Positions 5,818-10,634 of a stretch of DNA of 10,634 bases are shown here, in pieces. Both the position numbers and the translations under genes were made by a program. The stretch comes from an uncultured Oscillospiraceae bacterium (GTDB lineage Bacteria > Bacillota > Clostridia > Oscillospirales > Acutalibacteraceae). Positions within the stretch are counted from its first letter, which is position 1, and the number at the start of each line of letters is the position of its first letter. The notes beneath the pieces were generated by a model. It was not told the DNA's origin and did not search any database. It saw only the letters and a list, made by a program, of their open reading frames with translations. Location of the stretch: NCBI GenBank assembly GCA_902461995.1, contig CABQAA010000048.1, positions 1 through 10,634 on the forward strand. The letters run 5' to 3'.

Positions 5818-6720
5818 ATGATCAAAGCAGAAAATCTCACCAAATCCTTTGGGGATTTTATGGCGCTGAGCAGCATCACCTGCACGATTCCGCAGGGATG
5901 CATCTACGGCATGGTCGGCTCCAATGGCGCGGGCAAGTCGACGTTTCTGCGCCTGGTCACCGGGGTGTATAAAGCGGACAAAGGGAAGGTTTCCATCGAC
6001 GGCATCCCGGTTTTCGACAATCCGCAGGTGAAAAACCAGATGGCCTATGTGCCCGATGAGCTGTATTTTCTTTCGGGGGCGAATATGGACCGGATGGCGG
6101 AGCTGTACAGATCGATCTATCCCCGGTTTGACCGGGAACGGTATCGCTCTCTGACGGCGGCCTTCCGGCTGGACCCCCGGAAATCTTTAAACACCTTCTC
6201 AAAAGGCATGCGGCGCCAGGCGGCGACCATCCTCGCCGTGTCCACAAGACCGCAGTATATTTTCTTCGACGAAACGTTTGACGGACTCGATCCGGTCATG
6301 CGCAATCTTGTGAAAAATCTGATTACCCAGGATGTGTTGGAGCATGAGGCCACCGCCATCATCACCTCCCACTCCCTGCGGGAGCTGGAAGATACCTGTG
6401 ATCAGCTCGCGTTGCTGCACAAGGGCGGACTGGTACTGGAAAGCGATATTCAAAATCTGAAAACCTCCCTGTTCAAAATCCAAATCGCCTTTTCCAACGA
6501 CTTCGGCCGGGATTCCTTCGAAGGCATCGATATCCTGCACTTCAGCAAACGCGGATCCGTCGCGAATATGATCGTGCGGGGCGGCCGTGAGGAAACGGTC
6601 GGCCGCCTGCAGGCCATGCTCCCCATTCTGCTCGATGTGCTGCCTCTCTCCCTCGAGGAGGTTTTCACTTACGAGATGGAGGCGCTCGGCTATGCGTTCC
6701 AGGATGTGCTCGACGCTTGA
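5818..6720 (+). CDS. ABC transporter ATP-binding protein (YtrB-like)
   Basis: This 300-residue protein is a full nucleotide-binding domain that powers the membrane permease encoded next. Walker A is GSNGAGKST (34-42). The signature position carries FSKGM (127-131) instead of LSGGQ, as is usual in YtrB-like and related ATPases. Walker B ends in D151-E152 and is followed by TFDGLDP, where most relatives have PFDGLDP. The switch histidine is H185 in TSHSLRELE. Residues from about 215 on form a C-terminal extension, DUF-like in appearance, with a final EEVFTYEMEALGY segment seen in many such exporters. AAGGGAGA 7 bases before the ATG supports this start. An upstream in-frame ATG lies inside gntR and is not preferred. 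It likely pairs with the permease that starts 56 bases later. The substrate is unknown; export or an envelope-stress function is an inference from the regulator type. Confidence 0.93.
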   Translation: MIKAENLTKSFGDFMALSSITCTIPQGCIYGMVGSNGAGKSTFLRLVTGVYKADKGKVSIDGIPVFDNPQVKNQMAYVPDELYFLSGANMDRMAELYRSIYPRFDRERYRSLTAAFRLDPRKSLNTFSKGMRRQAATILAVSTRPQYIFFDETFDGLDPVMRNLVKNLITQDVLEHEATAIITSHSLRELEDTCDQLALLHKGGLVLESDIQNLKTSLFKIQIAFSNDFGRDSFEGIDILHFSKRGSVANMIVRGGREETVGRLQAMLPILLDVLPLSLEEVFTYEMEALGYAFQDVLDA

Positions 6721-6776
6721 GGGCACCCCTTCATCGGTTTTCGGACTGGATCAACATCGGAAAGGCAGGGTGAACG

Positions 6777-8984
6777 ATGAAAAAAAGCTGGTTTAGTTTT
6801 CGACTGTATCGGGAGGGGCTGCGGCAGCTTCGCCTGATTGGGATCATGGGAATGGTCATTCTGAGCCTGGAGGCGATCCTCATCCCCGTGGGACGGATCG
6901 TCAGCATCCGCCAGATGGAACGCTATGCGGAAGGCAGCTACATGTCTAAGGAGCTGGTCAACTTTCTGGAGATGCATCCGCTCCTGGTGCTGTGTTTCTG
7001 TGTATTGGCGCCGCTGATGGTGCTGTATCTCTTTCATTTCCTCAATAAACGGAATGCAAGCGATTTTTATCACGCCATTCCCGAAACCCGGCTCTGTCTG
7101 TTTATCAGCTTCTTTGCGGCCGTGGTGACCTGGATTCTCGCCATCATCGTGGTGACGTCGTTTATCTCGGTTGCGATATTCTTGTGTTTTCCGGTTTATT
7201 TCTCCGTCAATCTTACCAGTGTGCTGGTGATGTGTCTAAACGTTTTTGCCGGTAGCCTGCTGGTGGCGGCGAGTGTGGCCATTGCCATGTGTGTGACGGG
7301 AACGGTCTTTACCAATGTGATCGTATCGCTGATGATCATCTTTATCCCGAGGCTCCTTATTTTGATGCTGATCAACAGCGTAACTGCCAATCTCCCGCTG
7401 GTTTCCTCGACGGATTTCATCCCGCTGCTCGATGCTCAGTACAACGTCCCGGTGGGAACCGTGCTCTTCATGATGGGGGATGCCGGGGCACTGACACAGT
7501 GGCAGAGCGGGGTGTATACCCTGGTGCTGGCTTTGGTGTACGGTGTGTGCGCCGCCCTCCTCTTCCGGGTGCGCAGAAGCGAAGCGGCCGGACAGTCCGC
7601 GCCCAACCGCGTCCTGCAGGCGGTTTACCGTTTGGTGCTGTCCATGGTTGTCTGTTCCATCGCATGCTACAGCATATTCGAGGACTCGATCAGCCGGAGC
7701 CAGTATGCGGGTTATCATCGGAGCTTTTATGAATATTTGGTGCTGTATGTCATTGCGCTGGTGGTGTTCTTCCTGTACGAGCTGATCACCACCCGCAAAT
7801 GGAGCAATTTGGTGCGTTCGCTGCCCTCCCTGCTTGTATTGGTGCTGCTCAATGTGGCATTGATAGGGGGGATGACGGGACTCTACCGTTCGGCCCTGTC
7901 CTTTTCACCCGCGGCAAACGATATCTCCGCAGTCCGCATTTTGTCCAATGGCCGGAACGGCAGCTATTTCGCGGCACGGACCGAACACATCGACATCACG
8001 GATGAAAATGCCAGAACCGTCATCGCCCGGCAGCTGAACACGGCGGTCAAAATCTGCGGACGGTCCCGGAGCGATTACTATCAGTATGTGGAACAGAACA
8101 CGGTGATGCGGGTGGCTATCCGAAGCCGCGGCATGACCCACGTGCGCAACATCCCTATGCGGGAGGAAGATATCGAGACACTCGCCAAGCCCCTCGCCGA
8201 CATCGAGCAATACCGCCAGATATACCAGCAGCTTCCCCGTCTGGGTCAGAATTCCACCACGGTCAGCCTCGGGCGGACCGCCCTTGGCGAGGGCGCTATA
8301 CGTGAACTGTACAACACGATGTGCGATGAAGTGGCGTCCATGCCGTTTGAAACGTGGTACCCGCTGATCTCTTCGCAGAATGATGAATATTATTATGGAA
8401 AGTACCCCGCCGATATCGTGCAGAAAAACGGGATGCAGTCGCTTGATGTCCTGCAGATCTCGACCGCGATCGGCACCGACCGGTATTCGTTTTCCATTCC
8501 GCTTTACACGGCCCTTGAGAAGAGCTGTAACACCTATCTGAAGCGGTTTAATCAAAACAGCCGGGACCAGAAGAGGGTGATTCTCCAAATGCTTGCCGAA
8601 GGCGGCTGGCGGGACGGCGACAGCCTCACCGTGACCGGGTACAACATCCAATTGGGCGGCACTCCGTGGAGAAACACCGTGCTGTATGCGGATATTCTGA
8701 AATCCAACAGGGAGAACGCCGCGGCGTTCGCGGACGATCTGCTCACCCATCTGGAAGAGGAACTCGACGTGACAAAACCGCTCTACTATATCGTGATGCA
8801 AAAACAGACTGGCAGCGACCGGTACGGCAGCTCGTATACCGAATATTCGGCGTATTTTCAGTCCGATACCGCGGAAATCCCGGCCCTGCTCATGGCGGGT
8901 GATTCGACCGATATAATCTATACCTATCCCACGGCGGTTTACAACGGTGCGCAAGTGTCCAGTATTGTGCAGCCGGCGGATTGA
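6777..8984 (+). CDS. Large ABC transporter permease with C-terminal soluble domain
   Basis: This 735-residue membrane protein is the presumed channel partner of the ATPase upstream. By hydrophobicity I see about nine membrane segments, near residues 20-40, 68-90, 105-130, 147-172, 176-200, 243-263, 284-300, 320-338 and 346-367. The motif NKRNASDFYHAIP (90-102), just before the third segment, is characteristic of a clostridial permease family found next to YtrA-type regulators. Residues from about 371 to the end have no membrane segment and form a large domain rich in polar and aromatic residues, with stretches such as SRSDYYQYVEQNTVMRV and QNDEYYYGKYPADI. Its side of the membrane is not certain from sequence; with nine segments and an N-terminus inside, it would be outside. 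AGGGTG 4 bases before the ATG is an acceptable ribosome site. The strong terminator after the stop closes the operon. The substrate is not known. Confidence 0.88.
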   Translation: MKKSWFSFRLYREGLRQLRLIGIMGMVILSLEAILIPVGRIVSIRQMERYAEGSYMSKELVNFLEMHPLLVLCFCVLAPLMVLYLFHFLNKRNASDFYHAIPETRLCLFISFFAAVVTWILAIIVVTSFISVAIFLCFPVYFSVNLTSVLVMCLNVFAGSLLVAASVAIAMCVTGTVFTNVIVSLMIIFIPRLLILMLINSVTANLPLVSSTDFIPLLDAQYNVPVGTVLFMMGDAGALTQWQSGVYTLVLALVYGVCAALLFRVRRSEAAGQSAPNRVLQAVYRLVLSMVVCSIACYSIFEDSISRSQYAGYHRSFYEYLVLYVIALVVFFLYELITTRKWSNLVRSLPSLLVLVLLNVALIGGMTGLYRSALSFSPAANDISAVRILSNGRNGSYFAARTEHIDITDENARTVIARQLNTAVKICGRSRSDYYQYVEQNTVMRVAIRSRGMTHVRNIPMREEDIETLAKPLADIEQYRQIYQQLPRLGQNSTTVSLGRTALGEGAIRELYNTMCDEVASMPFETWYPLISSQNDEYYYGKYPADIVQKNGMQSLDVLQISTAIGTDRYSFSIPLYTALEKSCNTYLKRFNQNSRDQKRVILQMLAEGGWRDGDSLTVTGYNIQLGGTPWRNTVLYADILKSNRENAAAFADDLLTHLEEELDVTKPLYYIVMQKQTGSDRYGSSYTEYSAYFQSDTAEIPALLMAGDSTDIIYTYPTAVYNGAQVSSIVQPAD

Positions 8985-8991
8985 AATCATA

Positions 8992-9028
8992 GGCGGCGGA
9001 TGGAGCCCTCATCCGCCGCCCGTTTTTT
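8992..9028 (+). terminator. Intrinsic terminator of the gntR-ABC operon
   Basis: An 11-bp perfect stem pairs GGCGGCGGATG (8992-9002) with CATCCGCCGCC (9010-9020) around a 7-base loop. It is followed by CG and six T residues and lies directly after the permease stop. Confidence 0.94.
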
Positions 9029-9040
9029 CATAGAGAAAGG

Positions 9041-9210
9041 ACCGGAGATTAGGCTCCTGACGGCGGGGCGGTGTCAAGACGATCGACACGGCGGGAACCC
9101 GCCCGTGTCCGTATCTTAGACATCCGGCGGCAACCGGATTTCTGCCTGATCGGGCCGGACAATACGGAATATGGGGAAGACCCGATCCGGAAACGGAGCG
9201 GGTCTTCTTT
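9041..9210 (+). ncRNA. Candidate structured RNA or attenuator ending in a terminator-like hairpin
   Basis: I do not recognise a known riboswitch or RNA family. Visible pairings are GACACGG-CGGG (9085-9095) with CCCGCCCGTGTC (9098-9109), one bulge; a long-range helix TCCGTAT (9108-9114) with ATACGGA (9162-9168); and inside it ATCCGG (9122-9127) with CCGGAT (9134-9139). GTGTC at 9071-9075 can compete for GACAC at 9085-9089. GATCGGG (9148-9154) can pair with CCCGATC (9181-9187), which would break the terminal hairpin. Mutually exclusive helices ahead of a terminator resemble an attenuator. The strand assignment depends on the terminal T residues, and no clear promoter is seen just upstream. GC-rich DNA forms chance helices, so confidence is modest. 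Confidence 0.35.
9176..9210 (+). terminator. GNRA-capped terminator-like hairpin
   Basis: GAAGACCCG (9176-9184) pairs with CGGGTCTTC (9199-9207). An A-G mismatch then separates a second stem, TCCG (9186-9189) with CGGA (9194-9197), closed by the tetraloop GAAA. TTT, then A and T, follow at 9208-9212. The stem is strong but the T-run is short. Confidence 0.55.
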
Positions 9211-9212
9211 AT

Positions 9213-9230
9213 AGAGGCGGAACCTCTTTT
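9213..9230 (+). terminator. Small second hairpin with T-run
   Basis: AGAGG (9213-9217) pairs with CCTCT (9223-9227) around CGGAA, and T residues continue to 9230. It directly follows the GNRA-capped hairpin and may act with it as a tandem terminator. Alone it is weak. Confidence 0.35.
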
Positions 9231-9356
9231 GAACGGATTGGCGGGGGGATGCCCCAAAAAGGCATTGTATGATCTAAGCCGGGCAGAATCTTTCCCATAT
9301 GTGAAGATTTTTTGTTAAATAATTCCTTAAAAGCAAGAAAAAGGATGTATACGGCT

Positions 9357-9385
9357 TTGCGGTTTGGCGAAATCTGATGTAGAAT
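9357..9385 (+). promoter_or_regulatory. Promoter of the XRE regulator gene
   Basis: TTGCGG (9357-9362), a 17-bp spacer and TAGAAT (9380-9385) give a moderate sigma-A match, 28 bases before the start codon. The -10 lies within the inverted repeat at 9374-9396. Confidence 0.6.
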
Positions 9386-9396
9386 GTCAACATCAG
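9374..9396 (+). promoter_or_regulatory. Inverted repeat over the XRE promoter, likely self-operator
   Basis: CTGATGT (9374-9380) and ACATCAG (9390-9396) form a perfect 7-bp inverted repeat with a 9-bp spacer, giving half-site centres 16 bp apart. The arms flank and overlap the -10 box. This geometry suits a dimeric HTH protein, and the XRE regulator encoded 18 bases downstream is the obvious candidate. Confidence 0.6.
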
Positions 9397-9413
9397 TGGA
9401 AAGGAGCATTATT

Positions 9414-10061
9414 ATGGAAGATTACAGGCGGGTGCTTGGCGACAATGTTCGGAAACAGCGGGAGCTTCTGCGACTAACACAGGAGGAGCTGGCGCATCGA
9501 ATCGGCAAGGATCCTGCCTACATCGGACGGGTGGAACGCGGAGCCGTCAACGCAACGATTGACAATATTTTGCAGATCACGCAGGGGCTTCAGGTGGAAC
9601 CCGCCCAACTCTTCCAAAAAGATCAGCCCGACCGTCTGCGAGACTATATTCCGAATGTGGAACTGAGTTCCCTCGACGCCAAGCAACGGCATATGTCGCT
9701 CGTGATTTTAAAGGTGCTGACCATGGTCGTCAACCGGGCGGAGCCAGATGACGGCTATGCCGTACTGCTGCGTGACCGCATGCTGCAGACTGTTCCTTTC
9801 ACTTCCTATACGATGGTCTCTTCTCACCGCTTAGTCGATCGGCACCGGGTGCAGGTATACGGCATTCAGGCAACACAGCATCGGCTGGACGGCGCTGACC
9901 GGCAGCGGGTGATTCCCGAGTTGTCCACCAATCGCGTCGTGGTGGAAAATCTGATCAAACGGCTGAACAATGCATTTGTGCCGTTCGTACAGTTCGAGGA
10001 AATTCTGGAAGATTTCGTCGCCGGGGATTATCAGCTGTATCCGGACGGAATGCCAACCTGA
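9414..10061 (+). CDS. XRE-family transcriptional regulator with an additional C-terminal domain
   Basis: This 215-residue protein has an N-terminal Cro/C1-type HTH at about residues 7-66 (NVRKQRELLRLTQEELAHRIG, then DPAYIGRVERG, with NATIDNILQITQGLQV completing it). The recognition helix includes PAYIGRVE. After a helical linker (about 70-125), a second domain runs from about 129 to 206, with SYTMVSSHRLVDRHRVQVYGI, a strand-rich middle and a final helix, VPFVQFEEILEDFV. This looks like a small clostridial domain (DUF6514-like, from memory) that also occurs as a stand-alone protein. It may sense a ligand or a protein partner. AAAGGAG, 7 bases before the ATG, fixes the start, although the frame is open 10 codons upstream. 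The inverted repeat over its promoter suggests autoregulation. It is probably monocistronic or leads into the hydrolase-like gene 106 bases later. Its target genes are not evident. Confidence 0.87.
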   Translation: MEDYRRVLGDNVRKQRELLRLTQEELAHRIGKDPAYIGRVERGAVNATIDNILQITQGLQVEPAQLFQKDQPDRLRDYIPNVELSSLDAKQRHMSLVILKVLTMVVNRAEPDDGYAVLLRDRMLQTVPFTSYTMVSSHRLVDRHRVQVYGIQATQHRLDGADRQRVIPELSTNRVVVENLIKRLNNAFVPFVQFEEILEDFVAGDYQLYPDGMPT

Positions 10062-10093
10062 CCTGCACCCTCCTTTTCACGTTTTTTCACGAT

Positions 10094-10122
10094 TTGCCTG
10101 TCCAAATCGGCCGAAATACTGT
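10094..10122 (+). promoter_or_regulatory. Possible weak promoter of the hydrolase-like gene
   Basis: TTGCCT (10094-10099) and TACTGT (10117-10122) are separated by 17 bp, each matching the consensus at 4 of 6 positions. A CGATTTG/CAAATCG inverted repeat (10090-10109) overlaps the -35. Downstream, GCAGGG (10133-10138) and CCCTGC (10145-10150) form a leader hairpin with no T-run. Confidence 0.35.
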
Positions 10123-10167
10123 CAAACCTCCCGCAGGGCGCATACCCTGCTATTGAGGTGATGACAG

Positions 10168-10634
10168 ATGTTTTTTGTTTGTTCCCACGGAGTCAAAATC
10201 GCCGTGTATGATCCGAATCCGCATGGGCGGGAAACGGTGCTGCTCATCCATGGCTGGCCCATGACCCACGATCTGTTCGAATACCAGACGAACATGCTGA
10301 TTCAGGCGGGATACCGTCCCGTTCTGCTGGATCTGCGCGGCTTCGGCAAATCGGATGCCCCGGCACTTGGCTATACATATACCGAAATGGCGGCTGATCT
10401 GTACAGCGTGATCCAGACCCTCCATTTGTGCGGTATCACCCTTGTAGGATACGGCATGGGCGGCGGCGTGGCGCTGCGGTATATCCGGCGGTACCACGGA
10501 TTCGGTGTCAAAAAGCTGATCCTGCTCGCGGCGGGGTCTCCCTGCTGGACCGAACGGTCCGGGTTTCCGTATGGGATGCCGCGTCAAACCGCGACGGAGC
10601 TGATCCGCCTGGCCATGGCCGACCGGCCGCAATT
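10168..10634 (+). CDS. Alpha/beta-hydrolase-fold protein lacking the nucleophile serine (3' end outside window)
   Basis: The frame opens at ATG 10168 behind GAGGTG (10155-10160, 7 bases upstream) and runs to the window edge, giving 155 complete residues. The fold is clear: LLIHGWP with the oxyanion-region HG at the end of strand 3, LLDLRGFGKSD after strand 4, a helix, and the elbow LVGYGMGGGVALRY, then KKLILLAAGSP. It resembles the haloperoxidase/esterase group of the family. The elbow should read G-x-S-x-G, but here it is G-Y-G-M-G, so residue 96 is glycine (GGC, 10453-10455), one base change from AGC serine. Without a nucleophile, normal ester hydrolysis is not expected. The protein could be an inactive homologue or a binding protein, or the base could be a sequencing error. 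The catalytic Asp and His would lie beyond the window. Confidence 0.88.
   Translation, partial: MFFVCSHGVKIAVYDPNPHGRETVLLIHGWPMTHDLFEYQTNMLIQAGYRPVLLDLRGFGKSDAPALGYTYTEMAADLYSVIQTLHLCGITLVGYGMGGGVALRYIRRYHGFGVKKLILLAAGSPCWTERSGFPYGMPRQTATELIRLAMADRPQ

Larger units (their letters stand above)
9029..9413. other. Gene-free, structure-rich region between the ABC operon and the XRE gene
   Basis: No reading frame here has a ribosome site or recognisable protein content. The left part (9041-9230) is GC-rich with several complementary segments and two hairpins followed by T residues. The middle (9240-9265) has a GGGG-GATG-CCCC hairpin and an overlapping ATGCC/GGCAT one. The right part (about 9290-9350) is AT-rich and leads into the XRE promoter. 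Confidence 0.6.

Noticed and set aside
7905..8990. 361-codon minus-strand frame
   Set aside because: Antisense to the permease gene, with histidine- and arginine-rich composition typical of GC-driven shadow frames, and it begins near the operon terminator.
9009..9257. 82-codon minus-strand frame across the structured region
   Set aside because: No ribosome site, low-quality composition, and it runs through two terminator-like hairpins.
10133..10150. GCAGGG/CCCTGC hairpin as the terminator of the XRE gene
   Set aside because: No T-run follows, and it sits directly before the ribosome site of the next gene, so it is at most a leader hairpin.

Overview
The window looks like chromosomal DNA from a low-to-mid GC Firmicute of class Clostridia, probably an Oscillospirales-type organism. 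By eye the GC content is a little above half. The evidence is the strong AGGAGG-type ribosome sites, TTGACA/TATAAT-type promoters (several with an extended TGn element), intrinsic terminators with U-runs, a YtrA-type GntR/ABC module and a DHHW/MBOAT pair. The genus cannot be named from the sequence alone. I see no phage, insertion sequence, CRISPR, tRNA or rRNA.

Layout. (1) 1-618 is the 3' end of the disaggregase gene clpB, closed by a strong terminator at 707-740. (2) 741-1214 is a gene-free gap that ends in a good promoter. (3) 1215-4268 is a two-gene operon: a membrane-anchored SGNH/DHHW (AlgX/AlgJ-like) protein with a Ser/Pro/Asp tandem-repeat linker, followed by an AlgI/DltB-type MBOAT O-acyltransferase. 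Together they look like a complete module for O-acylating a surface polysaccharide. (4) On the minus strand lie a short lipoprotein that runs tail-to-tail into the MBOAT gene (4249-4476, probably truncated) and a two-TM hypothetical membrane protein (4622-5083). Each has its own promoter, and a terminator sits between them. (5) 5308-8984 is a self-regulated ABC transporter operon: a YtrA-subfamily GntR repressor with a palindrome at its own start site, an ABC ATPase, and a large permease with about nine membrane segments and a C-terminal soluble domain of about 365 residues. A strong terminator closes it. (6) 9029-9413 is a gene-free, structure-rich stretch with many complementary segments and a GNRA-capped terminator-like hairpin. 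It is a candidate structured RNA or attenuator. (7) 9414-10061 encodes a XRE-type regulator with an additional C-terminal domain and an inverted repeat over its own -10 box. (8) 10168 to the window end encodes an alpha/beta-hydrolase-fold protein whose nucleophile-elbow serine is replaced by glycine.

The genes fall into independent units rather than one pathway. A loose theme is the cell envelope: polymer acylation, an envelope-type ABC transporter, a lipoprotein and a small membrane protein. The least explained items are the structured region 9041-9230, the Ser-to-Gly change in the hydrolase-like protein, and the truncated lipoprotein at the MBOAT 3' end.
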